From assembly GCF_963674635.1 (NCBI RefSeq), contig NZ_OY771475.1:1860001-1924000 (forward strand): DNA of 64,000 nucleotides, in the 5' to 3' direction. Both the position numbers and the translations under genes were made by a program. The notes under the pieces are model-generated. The model saw only the letters and a program-made list of their open reading frames with translations. It was not told the DNA's origin and searched no databases. The first letter of the stretch is position 1. Each line of letters starts with the position of its first letter. Shown here in pieces: positions 34,781-44,163 of this stretch. The DNA is from Breoghania sp. (GTDB lineage: Bacteria > Pseudomonadota > Alphaproteobacteria > Rhizobiales > Stappiaceae).

Positions 34781-36672
34781 GCGCGCCTGCCGCGGCGCGC
34801 CCTGCCGCCATGGGCGCCGGTGGGCGTTTCCTCAAAGAGCGACGCCAGTTGTTCCGTCATGGCGCCCGCAAGCTCCTCGGAATCCACGATGGTCACCGCG
34901 CGGCGATAATAGCGGGTCACGTCATGGCCGATGCCGATGGCGATAAGTTCCACCGGAGAGCGCGTCTCGATGGCCTCGATGACATGGCGCAGGTGGCGTT
35001 CCAGATAGTTGCCCGGATTGACCGACAAGGTGCTGTCATCGACCGGGGCGCCATCGGAGATCACCATCATGATGCGGCGGTTCTCCGGGCGCGCCAGAAG
35101 GCGCGTATGTGCCCATTCCAGCGCTTCGCCGTCGATGTTTTCCTTCAACAGGCCCTCGCGCATCATCAGGCCGAGATTGCGCCTGGCCCGACGCCAGGGC
35201 GCATCCGCCGCCTTGTAGACGATATGGCGAAGGTCGTTGAGGCGACCCGGCGTTGCGGGCTTGCCCGCGCCAAGCCATGCCTCGCGCGACTGGCCACCCT
35301 TCCACGCGCGCGTGGTGAAGCCGAGGATTTCCACCTTCACCCCGCAGCGTTCCAGCGTACGCGCCAGAATATCGGCGCAGGCGGCGGCAACCGTGATCGG
35401 ACGCCCGCGCATGGAGCCGGAATTGTCCAAAAGCAGCGTCACGATGGTGTCGCGGAAATTCGTGTCCTTCTCCATCTTGAAGGCCAGCGGCTGCATCGGG
35501 TCGATGACAAGACGCGGCAGGCGGGCCGTGTCGAGAATGCCCTCTTCCAGATCGAAGTCCCAGGACCGGTTCTGCTGCGCCATCAGGCGGCGCTGGAGGC
35601 GGTTGGCGAGCCGCGCCACCGCGCCCTGCAGATTGACGAGCTGCTTGTCGAGATAGGAGCGCAGACGGTCGAGTTCCTCCGCCTCGCACAGGTCCTCCGC
35701 CAGCACGACCTCGTCGAACTTGGTTGTAAAGACCTTGTAATCGGAATGCGGCTGGTTGGAGAGCGGCTGGTTGGGGCGCTCCGCCTCGCCAGCATCATCG
35801 GAATCCGCATCGCCATCCTGATCGCGGAAGTCGTCGGCGTAGGTATCGCCCGCTTCCGTTTCGCCAGCCTCTTCCTCCGAGCCCGGCATCTCGCTTTCCT
35901 GGACGTCGGCGGTGTCCTCGCCCTCCATCTCCTCCGCTTCGCCGGTGGAGGTGTCGGAACGGTCGTCCTCGCCCTCTTCGGGCTGCTCGTTCTCGTCCTC
36001 CTCGGAAGACTGCTCGCCCAGATCCTCGGCAAGGTCGAGAGCGGCCAGCAGCGAGCGTACGCCGGCGGCGAATTCCTTCTGATCGTCCATCCGACCGACG
36101 AGATCGTCGAGCGCATCCGAGCCACGCGCTTCGATCCACGAGCGCCACACATCGACCAGCGGCAGGGCGGATGGCGGCGGCGCGATGCCCGTCAGCTTTT
36201 CGCGCACCAGCAGCGCCAACGCGTCCTCCAGCGGCACCTCCGACTTGTCGGCCGTGTCCTGATAGCCCGCGCGCGCATAACGCTCGTCGATCATGGTGGA
36301 GATATTGGCGGCGACGCCCGGCATGCGGCGCGACCCGATCGCCTCGCAGCGCGCCTGTTCCACCGCCTCATAGACGGCGCGCGCCTCCTGCCCCTCGGGA
36401 GCATACTGGCGGTGCACCTTGGCGTCGTGGCAGGCAAGGCGAAGCGCCATCGCGTCCCCCTGCCCGCGGGTGATCGCAATATCGCGCGCGCTCACCTTGC
36501 GCGGCAGTTCCGCCAGTCGCGCCTTCTGGCCCGCCAGAGAGGCGCGGTCTGTCGAGAAGACCACCTCCAGCTCCGGTTCGCCCGAAATCGCACGCATGGT
36601 GGCCGAGACCGCCCGCTTGAACGGCTCGTTCTGACCTTCACCCTTGCCGCGACCGGAATTCGACGCCATCAC
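34777..36672 (-). CDS. cobT: Cobaltochelatase subunit CobT
   Basis: This 631-residue protein is one of the three parts (CobN, CobS, CobT) of the aerobic enzyme that inserts cobalt into hydrogenobyrinate a,c-diamide in vitamin B12 synthesis. The N-terminal domain (about 1-205) is followed by an acidic, low-complexity linker (about 205-305, with many Glu and Asp). The C-terminal von Willebrand A domain (about 405-620) has the MIDAS motif LLDNSGSMRG. The acidic linker is normal for the family. It begins 18 bases after cobS and overlaps the phytase-like gene. CobN is not in the window. Confidence 0.95.
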   Translation of the reverse strand: MMASNSGRGKGEGQNEPFKRAVSATMRAISGEPELEVVFSTDRASLAGQKARLAELPRKVSARDIAITRGQGDAMALRLACHDAKVHRQYAPEGQEARAVYEAVEQARCEAIGSRRMPGVAANISTMIDERYARAGYQDTADKSEVPLEDALALLVREKLTGIAPPPSALPLVDVWRSWIEARGSDALDDLVGRMDDQKEFAAGVRSLLAALDLAEDLGEQSSEEDENEQPEEGEDDRSDTSTGEAEEMEGEDTADVQESEMPGSEEEAGETEAGDTYADDFRDQDGDADSDDAGEAERPNQPLSNQPHSDYKVFTTKFDEVVLAEDLCEAEELDRLRSYLDKQLVNLQGAVARLANRLQRRLMAQQNRSWDFDLEEGILDTARLPRLVIDPMQPLAFKMEKDTNFRDTIVTLLLDNSGSMRGRPITVAAACADILARTLERCGVKVEILGFTTRAWKGGQSREAWLGAGKPATPGRLNDLRHIVYKAADAPWRRARRNLGLMMREGLLKENIDGEALEWAHTRLLARPENRRIMMVISDGAPVDDSTLSVNPGNYLERHLRHVIEAIETRSPVELIAIGIGHDVTRYYRRAVTIVDSEELAGAMTEQLASLFEETPTGAHGGRARRGRRA

Positions 36673-36690
36673 ACCAATCCCCGTCCGACC

Positions 36691-37677
36691 TCAGCTCAGA
36701 ACGATATTGGCGGAGGAATCGGGAAGATCCTCGCCAAAGCAGCGCTGATAGAACTCCGCCACGACGGGGCGCTCCATCTCGTCGCACTTGTTGAGGAAGG
36801 TGACCACGAAGGCATAGCCGACATCGCCGAAAATATCGGCGTTTTCCGCCCATGTGATGACGGTACGCGGGCTCATGACGGTGGACAGATCGCCGCCAAC
36901 GAAGGCGTTGCGCGTCAGGTCCGCCATGCGCACCATCTTGTCGACGATCTTGCGGCCTTCCTCGTTCTGGTAGTGCTTGGCCTTGGCGAGGATGATGTTC
37001 ACCTCGTTGTCATGCGGCAGGTAGTTCAGCGTGGCGACGATCGACCAGCGGTCCATCTGGGCCTGGTTGATCTGCTGGGTGCCGTGATAGAGGCCCGAGG
37101 TATCGCCGAGGCCCACCGTGTTGGCGGTGGCGAAGAGGCGGAAGGCCGGGTGCGGACGGATGACGCGCGACTGGTCGAGCAGCGTCAGACGACCGGAGGA
37201 TTCCAGCACGCGCTGGATCACGAACATTACGTCCGGGCGACCGGCGTCATATTCGTCGAAAACCAGCGCGACATTGTTCTGGTAGGCCCAGGGCAGGATG
37301 CCATCGCGGAATTCGGTGACCTGCTGGCCGTCGCGCACGACGATGGCGTCCTTGCCGATCAGGTCGATACGCGAGATGTGGCTGTCCAGGTTGACACGCA
37401 CGCAGGGCCAGTTCAGCCGCGCGGCGACCTGTTCGATATGGGTCGACTTGCCGGTGCCGTGATAGCCGGTGACCATGACGCGACGATTGCGCGCGAAGCC
37501 TGCCAGAATCGAAAGGGTCGTGGGACGGTCGAACAAATAGTCCGGGTCCACCTCGGGCACATGCTCGCTGGTTTTCGAATAAGCGGGCACTTCAAGGTCG
37601 CTGTCGATACCGAAAACCTCGCGAACCGAGATCTTCTTGTCAGGCATTTCGGCGGCTGTCGTCTTCTCGTCCGTCAT
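36691..37677 (-). CDS. cobS: Cobaltochelatase subunit CobS (AAA+ ATPase)
   Basis: This 328-residue AAA+ ATPase supplies the energy for cobalt insertion. Walker A is GYHGTGKSTH, Walker B is ALVFDEYDAG, and RLFATANTVGLGD holds the sensor 1 region. The N-terminal part (SVREVFGIDSDLEVPAYSKTSEHVPEVDPDYLFD) is specific to CobS. It is the first gene of the cobS-cobT-phytase-like operon. A GGACCG sequence precedes the ATG at 37677. The upstream region of 428 bases should hold its promoter. Confidence 0.95.
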   Translation of the reverse strand: MTDEKTTAAEMPDKKISVREVFGIDSDLEVPAYSKTSEHVPEVDPDYLFDRPTTLSILAGFARNRRVMVTGYHGTGKSTHIEQVAARLNWPCVRVNLDSHISRIDLIGKDAIVVRDGQQVTEFRDGILPWAYQNNVALVFDEYDAGRPDVMFVIQRVLESSGRLTLLDQSRVIRPHPAFRLFATANTVGLGDTSGLYHGTQQINQAQMDRWSIVATLNYLPHDNEVNIILAKAKHYQNEEGRKIVDKMVRMADLTRNAFVGGDLSTVMSPRTVITWAENADIFGDVGYAFVVTFLNKCDEMERPVVAEFYQRCFGEDLPDSSANIVLS

Positions 37678-38105
37678 CGGTCCTCCACATGCCTGCCGTT
37701 CTGCAGGCTGGGGTCATTTCAACTGTGTTGGGCTCTCGTCCTGCGCAGGCGGGTCGTCGCGCAACGGGTCTTGAGCGCCACGAGGCCGGGTCGGCCCGAC
37801 CTTCCCTTCCCTTGCTGACCTGACCGAAGACGGACAGGGCTTTCCGCAATGAAAGAGAACGAGGCTCACCCGGCGGCAGGCTCGCTCGCACCCGGATTTG
37901 AGGGTGGCGTGAGGGGGAGGTTAGGGCATGCACTGGCAAAGTTCCAGAGCCGGTGTGCACCGCGGCAACAGCTTTTCTTGCCAAAGCAGGAAAACTTGAG
38001 CCGAGACAGCCTTTTACGCAAGGTCAGATGGATAGATTCCGCTCAATTTCAGCCCATGCCTGCCACGGTCGGAACGCGATGCGAGGCGAAAAAACGAATC
38101 CCGTC
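37678..38105. other. Intergenic region upstream of cobS
   Basis: This stretch of 428 bases lies between cobS and the stop of the DnaJ-like gene, both read leftward. I see no gene or clear repeat. I did not find the conserved core of a cobalamin riboswitch by eye. Confidence 0.5.
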
Positions 38106-38711
38106 TCAGCACAGACCGGACTGACGCAGGATGTTGTAGGACTGAATGATCTGGCGCAGGCGATCCTCGGTGGACCGATCGCCGCCATTGGCGTCGGGGT
38201 GAAGCTGCTTCACCAGTTCCTTGTAGCGCGCCTTGATGTCGGAGCTGTCGGCGCGCTCATCGAGATTGAGCATCTCCAGCGACCGTTTTTCCAGCGGCTT
38301 CAGCTTGCGCTTGCGCGGCGCGTCCCGGCGTGGGGCGGCCTCCCCATCAAAAACCTCGTAAGGGTCCTGGGCATCCGCATTCCACGTGCGCCGAAAGGGC
38401 TTGTGGCCATCGGGATCCTTGTCCACCCCCATGCGCCAGGTCGGGCGATGCCCGGTCAGCGCGTCCTTCTGGAAGTCGCGGACCTGACTGTCATTCATGC
38501 CTTCGAAATAGTTGTAGCTCTTGTTGTAGAGCCGCACGTGATCGATGCAGAAATGCAGGTACTGACCTTCGGCATTGCGCCCGCGCGGCGCCTTGTGGGT
38601 TCCCGCACGCGAGCACCCGTTCCACTGGCACGGCGGCGTATTCTCCGCTGCCATACGTTCCTTGTCCGGCTTGATCCGGATGCGGTCAAAGATCTTTGAA
38701 TCGAGTTTCAT
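38106..38711 (-). CDS. J-domain (DnaJ-like) protein
   Basis: This 201-residue protein starts at ATG 38711 (MKLDSKIFDRIRIKPDKER). The N-terminal half contains CQWNGCSRAGTHKAPRG and FCIDHVRLYNKSYNYF, with three or four Cys that may bind zinc. The J domain is at the C-terminus (about 138-200), with LNLDERADSSDIKARYKELVKQLHPDANGGD and the HPD motif that stimulates DnaK. An inverted domain order, N-terminal Cys-rich part and C-terminal J domain, is typical for this rhizobial co-chaperone, usually found between cobS and bolA as here. Its client is unknown. It is divergent from bolA. Confidence 0.9.
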   Translation of the reverse strand: MKLDSKIFDRIRIKPDKERMAAENTPPCQWNGCSRAGTHKAPRGRNAEGQYLHFCIDHVRLYNKSYNYFEGMNDSQVRDFQKDALTGHRPTWRMGVDKDPDGHKPFRRTWNADAQDPYEVFDGEAAPRRDAPRKRKLKPLEKRSLEMLNLDERADSSDIKARYKELVKQLHPDANGGDRSTEDRLRQIIQSYNILRQSGLC

Positions 38712-38898
38712 CGTGTCCAAACGGGATCTCGTGACACAAACTGCGCGCAGACCGCATGAGGCTGTTGAGCATGCGGCCGGAGAGTATACAACATTCACGC
38801 GGGCATGGCGCTCGCCGGGTGAATGGCCCTTTTCAAAAGGTCCGATCACCGACGCGAACTGCACACCCTAATCTCACACGGTTACCAACGGATCAACC

Positions 38899-39159
38899 AT
38901 GACCCTCAAGGCGACGATCGAGGAAAAGCTCTCACAGGCCTTTTCCCCAACCACCCTCACCGTCATCGACGAATCCGACAAGCATGCCGGGCATGCCGGG
39001 TGGCGGGAAGGTGGCGAGACCCATTTCCGGGTCGAGGTTGTTTCTCCCGCCTTCGCGGGAAAGTCGCGCGTTCAGATCCATCGCATGATCAACGAGGCGC
39101 TGAGCACGGAGCTTGAAAATGGGATCCATGCGCTCGCAATCAAGGCGGGCGCGGCCTGA
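38899..39159 (+). CDS. bolA: BolA family protein
   Basis: This 86-residue protein has the BolA class II KH-like fold, with FSPTTLTVIDESDKHAGHAGW, then THFRVEVVSPAFAGKSRVQIHRMIN and IHALAIKAGA. The conserved His in HAGH and in QIHR may bind a [2Fe-2S] cluster together with a monothiol glutaredoxin. BolA proteins link iron status and cell morphology. The position between a DnaJ-like gene and CorC/aroB is conserved in the order. A palindromic repeat element follows at 39222. Confidence 0.93.
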   Translation: MTLKATIEEKLSQAFSPTTLTVIDESDKHAGHAGWREGGETHFRVEVVSPAFAGKSRVQIHRMINEALSTELENGIHALAIKAGAA

Positions 39160-39221
39160 AGTCCCGACTTTCTCGCCAGTGCGACAATTCGGGTGAGAAC
39201 GTCTCCAGGTCCGAAGGATGC

Positions 39222-39384
39222 GGCCCATCCTTCGAGACGCCTGCTGACGCAGGCTCCTCAGGATGACGTTCAGGGTGGGGCTGGACTGGACCGAACCGGG
39301 CTGAGCTGAGACCTGTGGATGCCTCCACGAACACAACGTCATCCTGAGGAGCGGTCGTCAGGCCGCGTCTCGAAGGATAGGCCA
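39222..39384. repeat. Dispersed palindromic element, copy 1
   Basis: Two inverted arms, each with CATCCTTCGAGACG near the outside and CTCCTCAGGATGACG near the inside, face each other around about 63 bases. Each arm also folds on itself (CATCCT pairs with AGGATG). Three further copies are at 44164, 46139 and 52413. Confidence 0.85.
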
Positions 39385-39428
39385 CACGGCAAGACGGTCC
39401 TCACGGATCAGATCCGGCGCAACGCTCC

Positions 39429-40757
39429 CTACCCGGCCGCGGCCTGCACACTTGTCAGGGGCAGCAGACGCAGGCGGGTGATGCGGTTCTTTTCCTTGCG
39501 CAGCACCGTGAAGCGGTAGCCGTGGAAGGTGAAGGCCTGGCGCTCTTCCGGGATCATCCGCGCCTCGTGGATCACGAGGCCCGCAATGGTGGTGGCTTCC
39601 TCATCGGGAAGCTCCCAATCCATGGCGCGGTTGAGATCGCGGATCGGGACGGAGCCGTCAACCACCACCGAGCCGTCGGGCTGCGGGCGTACGCCCTGCA
39701 CCACCACGTCGTGCTCGTCGGAAATGTCGCCGACGATTTCTTCCAGAATGTCTTCCAGCGTCATCAGGCCCATCACCTCGCCATACTCGTCCACGACGAG
39801 CGCGAAATGGGACTTGCGCTTGAGGAAGGTGTTGAGCTGATCCTGAAGCGAGGTCGTATCGGGCACGAACCACGGCGGCGTGGCGATGCGCTCCACGTCC
39901 ACTTGCTGCATGTCGCCGTTCACTTCCTTCACCGCCCGCAACACGTCCTTGGCGTGGACGATACCGATGATATTGTCGGGGCTCTCGCGCCACAGCGGCA
40001 GGCGGGTATAGGGGCTTGCGAGCACCTGATCGACCAGATCGGCCGGATCGTCGTCGGCATTCAGCGTCTGCATGTTGGTGCGGTGGATCATGACGTCGGA
40101 GACTTCCAGCTCCGCCAGATCCAGAAGGCCGCCAAGACGGTCGCGATCGGCCTTGATGAGCCCGCCCTCAAGGTGTTGCAGGTCCACCGCGCCGCGCAGC
40201 TCGTCACGTGCGGAAAGCACATCCGCCCCCTCTTCCACCGACACGCCGAACAGATGCAGGATCCTGCGCACCAGGATCTCGATGCCCGCGATGAGCGGAC
40301 CGAACACGGCCACGCAGACGCGCACCACCGGTGAAACGGCCAATGCGAAGCGGTCCGGATCGCCGATGGCCCATGTCTTGGGCAGCACCTCCGAAAAGAT
40401 CAGCACCAGCACGGTCATGACGATCGTGGCGTAGGCGACGCCCGCATCGCCCACCAGCGACAGGAACACGGAGGTCGCCAGGGCGGAGGCCAGAATGTTG
40501 ACGAGGTTGTTGCCCAGCAGCAGCGCGCCGATGAGGCGTTCGCGCGAGGAAATCAGCTTGGCGACGATGGCCGCCCGGCGATCACCGGATTTCTCCATCT
40601 GGTGGATGCGCGCACGAGAGGCCGCCGTCAGCGCCGTCTCCGAACCGGAGAAGAAGCCGGACAGCACCAGAAGCGCCGCGATGCACACCACCGTCAGCCA
40701 GAATTCACCGCCAAGGCCGGAGACCTTGTCCACCAGATCGAACCAAACGTCCTTCAT
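39429..40757 (-). CDS. HlyC/CorC-type membrane protein (CNNM-CBS)
   Basis: This 442-residue protein has a CNNM/DUF21 membrane domain with about four hydrophobic segments (residues 15-190) and the FFSGSETALTAASRARIHQME motif. A pair of CBS domains follows (about 210-340) with VMIHRTNMQTL and GVVHAKDVLR-like phrases (IGIVHAKDVLRAV), then a C-terminal CorC_HlyC domain (about 350-435). Such proteins are thought to help with magnesium or cobalt balance; the older haemolysin name is not supported. It is the third gene of the aroK-aroB-corC operon, 117 bases after aroB. Confidence 0.9.
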   Translation of the reverse strand: MKDVWFDLVDKVSGLGGEFWLTVVCIAALLVLSGFFSGSETALTAASRARIHQMEKSGDRRAAIVAKLISSRERLIGALLLGNNLVNILASALATSVFLSLVGDAGVAYATIVMTVLVLIFSEVLPKTWAIGDPDRFALAVSPVVRVCVAVFGPLIAGIEILVRRILHLFGVSVEEGADVLSARDELRGAVDLQHLEGGLIKADRDRLGGLLDLAELEVSDVMIHRTNMQTLNADDDPADLVDQVLASPYTRLPLWRESPDNIIGIVHAKDVLRAVKEVNGDMQQVDVERIATPPWFVPDTTSLQDQLNTFLKRKSHFALVVDEYGEVMGLMTLEDILEEIVGDISDEHDVVVQGVRPQPDGSVVVDGSVPIRDLNRAMDWELPDEEATTIAGLVIHEARMIPEERQAFTFHGYRFTVLRKEKNRITRLRLLPLTSVQAAAG

Positions 40758-40874
40758 CTAACCCCGTCCATCGCGTCACCCCGAAGGAGACGCGCCGTGA
40801 TCACAAGACACGCCCTCGCGGGCAATTCCCCGTGACAAGCTGCGTCATTCTTCCTGACAGATCCGCCGCGCGCC

Positions 40875-42020
40875 TCACGGCACGAGACGCTGGCGCTCCA
40901 GGAAATCCTCCACGGCGGCCGGGTTCACGCCCTTCTCGATGAAGGAGCACCCGAGCCCGCGGGTCAGGATGAAGGTGAGCGCGCCGCGCGAGACCTTCTT
41001 GTCCTGCGCGATATAGCGCATGAGCTCCGCCGTGCCGGGCAACTGGCCCGGAATATCCGACATATGGGTGGGCAGCCCGACCGTTGAAAGATGTTCGCGC
41101 ACCCGTGTGGCGACTTCTTTCGGGCAAATCCCCAGTTCGACGGAAAAATCGTGCGCCAGCACCATGCCGATGGAAACGCCCTCGCCGTGAACCAGCAGCG
41201 CGCCATCATATCCGACCGCGCGCTCCAGCGCATGGCCAAAGGTGTGGCCGAGATTCAGAAGCGCGCGCATGCCGCCTTCGCGTTCATCGGCGGCCACCAC
41301 ACGGGCCTTGGCCTGGCACGAATGGGCCACCGCTTCGATACGCTCTGGCCCGCCATCGAAAATGCCCTGCCAGTTCTGTTCAAGCCAGGCGAAGAACGTC
41401 GGATCGTCGATCAGGCCGTATTTCGCCACCTCGCCGTAACCGGCGCGGAAATCGCGGGGCGCGAGCGTGTCGAGGGCGCTTGTATCCGCCAGAACAAGTG
41501 CCGGCTGATTGAACAGGCCGATGAGGTTCTTGCCCTGTGCGGTGTTGATGCCGGTCTTGCCGCCGACCGAGCTGTCGACCTGCGCCAGCAGCGTCGTGGG
41601 CACCTGTATGAAGGGCATCCCGCGACGCACGACACCGGCGACAAACCCGGCCAGATCGCCGATCACGCCGCCGCCCAGCGCCACGATCACGTCGTTGCGC
41701 TCGAAATGCGCGCCCAGCACCCGGTCGCACAGATCCTCAAACACGGGAAAGCTCTTGGAGGGCTCGCCCGGCTTCACCAGGAACGTCTCATGGCCGAGGC
41801 CAGCGGCGTCCAGCGATGCGGTAAAGGCAGGCAGATGGAGCGTTGCGACCGTCTCGTCGGTGATGATGGCGACACGCGCGCCGGGAAAAAGCGCGGCAAT
41901 ACGCTCCCCCGCCTCACCGATCAGGCCGTCTCCGATCACGATATCATAGCCGCGCTCTGCCAGATCCACGCGCACGGTGCGCCGAACGTTGGTCTCGGCA
42001 GGCATGGTGGTCTCGCTCAT
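40875..42020 (-). CDS. aroB: 3-dehydroquinate synthase
   Basis: This 381-residue enzyme turns DAHP into 3-dehydroquinate, step two of the shikimate pathway. NAD and metal motifs are clear: GGGVIGDLAGFVAGVVRRG, TTLLAQVDSSVGGKTGIN, and the LLNLGHTFGHALE segment whose His residues bind zinc. LVHGEGVSIGM is also conserved. Start and length are typical. It is 39 bases after aroK and is followed by the CorC-like gene, the usual rhizobial arrangement. Confidence 0.96.
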   Translation of the reverse strand: MSETTMPAETNVRRTVRVDLAERGYDIVIGDGLIGEAGERIAALFPGARVAIITDETVATLHLPAFTASLDAAGLGHETFLVKPGEPSKSFPVFEDLCDRVLGAHFERNDVIVALGGGVIGDLAGFVAGVVRRGMPFIQVPTTLLAQVDSSVGGKTGINTAQGKNLIGLFNQPALVLADTSALDTLAPRDFRAGYGEVAKYGLIDDPTFFAWLEQNWQGIFDGGPERIEAVAHSCQAKARVVAADEREGGMRALLNLGHTFGHALERAVGYDGALLVHGEGVSIGMVLAHDFSVELGICPKEVATRVREHLSTVGLPTHMSDIPGQLPGTAELMRYIAQDKKVSRGALTFILTRGLGCSFIEKGVNPAAVEDFLERQRLVP

Positions 42021-42059
42021 CGCGGCAATATCCTTCGCTTCATCTGGGTCGGGTGAGAT

Positions 42060-42707
42060 TCAGGTATCTTGGCCCGCATCCTTCGCAGACATGAAATCAT
42101 CGAGCACGTTGACGATATCGCTCACCACCTGCTCATGGGGCACATCGCGCGAATCCACCGACACATCTGCCTTTTCATAGATCGGATTGCGCTTGCGCAG
42201 AAGCTCGCGCAACACCGCAGCCGGATCGGGGGTCTGAAGCAGCGGGCGGTGGGTGCGGCGGCTGACGCGGGCGAACAGGGTCTCGAAATCGGCCTTGAGC
42301 CAGACCGAAATCCCATTCTCGGAGATGGAATGCCGGGTTTCCGGATTCATGAAGGCGCCTCCGCCGGTGGCCAGCACCTGCGGCCCCTCGCCCAGCAGAC
42401 GCACGATCACGCGGTGTTCGCCGGAGCGGAAATAGGCCTCGCCGTGGCGTTCGAAAATCTCCGGGATCGTCAGGTTCGCGGCGGCCTCGATTTCCAGATC
42501 CGCATCCACGAATGGCAGGTTCAGCCGGTTGGCGAGCAAGCGGCCAACACTGGATTTTCCGCAGCCCATCATGCCGACCAGCACGATGGTGCGCTTGCCG
42601 AGACGCGTACGCACTCCTTCGACATCGGGCACGCGCGTCTGGTCCCCTTCCTTGTCACTCAACGCTTCGACACCCTCACCTTGTCCTTCCTGCGGACTGT
42701 GGTCCAA
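42060..42707 (-). CDS. aroK: Shikimate kinase
   Basis: This protein (215 residues from TTG 42707) phosphorylates shikimate with ATP. The P-loop is GMMGCGKSS; VDADLEIE and IFERHGEAYFRSGEHRV bind shikimate, LATGGGAFMN is the Walker B-like strand, and LKADFETLFARVSRRTHRPLL is the lid with its Arg residues. The start is uncertain: no ATG is in frame before the P-loop, and TTG at 42707 or TTG at 42662 (which would give 200 residues) is the more plausible choice. It leads the aroK-aroB-corC operon and is divergent from the small membrane gene and xerD. Confidence 0.93.
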   Translation of the reverse strand: MDHSPQEGQGEGVEALSDKEGDQTRVPDVEGVRTRLGKRTIVLVGMMGCGKSSVGRLLANRLNLPFVDADLEIEAAANLTIPEIFERHGEAYFRSGEHRVIVRLLGEGPQVLATGGGAFMNPETRHSISENGISVWLKADFETLFARVSRRTHRPLLQTPDPAAVLRELLRKRNPIYEKADVSVDSRDVPHEQVVSDIVNVLDDFMSAKDAGQDT

Positions 42708-42974
42708 CCCCCGTCCGAGAGCCTCCTAGCTTTGAGCCTACGCCAAGGCGCCCTGTCAAGCGCTGCCGCCGCCATGCCCCCTTGAAACGGCGCCAGGCTG
42801 CGGCAAACATGAACCGCACACGCCTATCCACTTGCCTTGACCGGCGACTCGCTCAAAAAATGGATCCTGAACTCTGGAATGCGCGCCACGATGGGTGCAA
42901 TCGATCCTCCACTGAGGCCGGGCAGTCTCTCCCGGCGCGTCTAACCGTGCCGGAGCCGGCATAACCGGTGATAC

Positions 42975-43127
42975 ATGCCGACACTGACACGCTATCTTTT
43001 CGTTCTTCTGGTTCTGGGCGGCCTTGGCTACGGTGCCGTCTGGGCGCTGGGCAATCTCGTCGAGCCGCGCCCGCATGAGATCACCATCCGGATGCCTTCC
43101 GACAGGATTGACCAGGCCGGACGCTGA
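42975..43127 (+). CDS. Small single-pass membrane protein upstream of xerD
   Basis: This 50-residue protein begins MPTLTRYLFVLLVLGGLG and has one membrane segment (about residues 7-27), a short tail (LVEPRPHEITIRMPSD) and a TGA stop at 43125. Its amino acid make-up is protein-like, and a similar small protein is often seen between aroK and xerD in this order, to my recollection. The function is unknown. It ends 58 bases before the probable xerD start, so the two may be co-transcribed. Confidence 0.7.
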   Translation: MPTLTRYLFVLLVLGGLGYGAVWALGNLVEPRPHEITIRMPSDRIDQAGR

Positions 43128-43185
43128 GCTTCGCCTGTCCGCCGTTGCCTCGCCATCATCCGTTCGTCCTGAGGACCCCTTTGCC

Positions 43186-44121
43186 TTGAGCGCGCCGCAC
43201 CAGATCGAGACCTTTCTTGAAATGCTCGCCGTTGAACGCGGCGCGGCGCTCAATACGCTGGAAAGCTATCGGCGCGATCTGGACGATTTCTCCGGTTTTC
43301 TCGCAACGCTGGGCACGGACGCCTCAAAGGCCACCAGCGACGATATCTCCGCCTATCTTTCCGACCTCGCGGGACGGGGCTTTGCCGCAACCACGCAGGC
43401 GCGCAGGCTGTCGGCACTGCGCCAGTTCTACAAGTTCCTCTATGGCGAGAACATGCGCGGCGACGATCCGACCGGACCGATCGCAGCTCCCAAGGCGCGC
43501 AAGAGCCTGCCGGGAACCCTGAGCGAAGCGGAGGTGGACCGCCTGATCGAGGCGGCGCGCTTCAACGCCTCGCTTGACGGGGAATCCGTTGCCCGCCAGC
43601 TCCGCGCCCACCGGCTCTACACGATGCTGGAACTTCTCTATGCGACGGGGCTTCGCGTCTCCGAGCTTGTCAGCCTGCCGATCAGCGCCACGCGCTCGGG
43701 CGCGGACATGATCATCGTGCGCGGCAAGGGCAACAAGGAGCGCATGGTTCCGCTTTCCGATCGCGCGAGCGCGGCCATGCGCGACTACACCGCCTTGCGG
43801 GCGGCGGCCGGCTCCTATTCAGGCAGCCCGTGGCTCTTTCCCTCCTTTGGCGAGACGGGACACTTCACCCGTCAGGCCTTTGCGCGCGATCTGAAGGCTT
43901 TGGCCGCCGGGGTGGGTATTCAGGCCAAGAAAGTCTCGCCCCATGTGCTACGCCACGCCTTTGCCAGCCACCTCCTGCAAAACGGCGCGGACCTTCGCAT
44001 CGTCCAGCAGCTGCTGGGGCACGCGGATATCTCCACCACGCAGATCTATACGCATGTGCTCGACGAGCGGTTGCGCAAGCTGGTGGACGAGCACCATCCG
44101 CTGGCGCGCAAGCGGGGCTGA
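43186..44121 (+). CDS. xerD: Site-specific tyrosine recombinase XerD
   Basis: From the probable TTG start at 43186 (LSAPHQIETFLEMLAVERG) the protein has 311 residues. The N-terminal SAM-like domain includes LNTLESYRRDLDDFSGFL. The catalytic residues are Arg in ATGLRVSEL, Lys in VRGKGNKERMV, His-x-x-Arg in HVLRHAFASH, His in LLGHADISTTQIYTH, and Tyr in QIYTHV. XerD with XerC resolves chromosome dimers at dif with FtsK. A longer start upstream is possible because the frame stays open to 43024, but that would overlap the small membrane gene. Confidence 0.93.
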   Translation: MSAPHQIETFLEMLAVERGAALNTLESYRRDLDDFSGFLATLGTDASKATSDDISAYLSDLAGRGFAATTQARRLSALRQFYKFLYGENMRGDDPTGPIAAPKARKSLPGTLSEAEVDRLIEAARFNASLDGESVARQLRAHRLYTMLELLYATGLRVSELVSLPISATRSGADMIIVRGKGNKERMVPLSDRASAAMRDYTALRAAAGSYSGSPWLFPSFGETGHFTRQAFARDLKALAAGVGIQAKKVSPHVLRHAFASHLLQNGADLRIVQQLLGHADISTTQIYTHVLDERLRKLVDEHHPLARKRG

Positions 44122-44163
44122 TGGAGTGCGGGGATTTGGCGGCGATCATTGGTGCTCGTGGCC

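Noticed and set aside
34723..37818. A reading frame of about 1030 codons on the plus strand over cobS-cobT
   Set aside because: It lies fully antisense to two well-matched genes. Its length follows from high GC and codon bias, and its composition is not protein-like.
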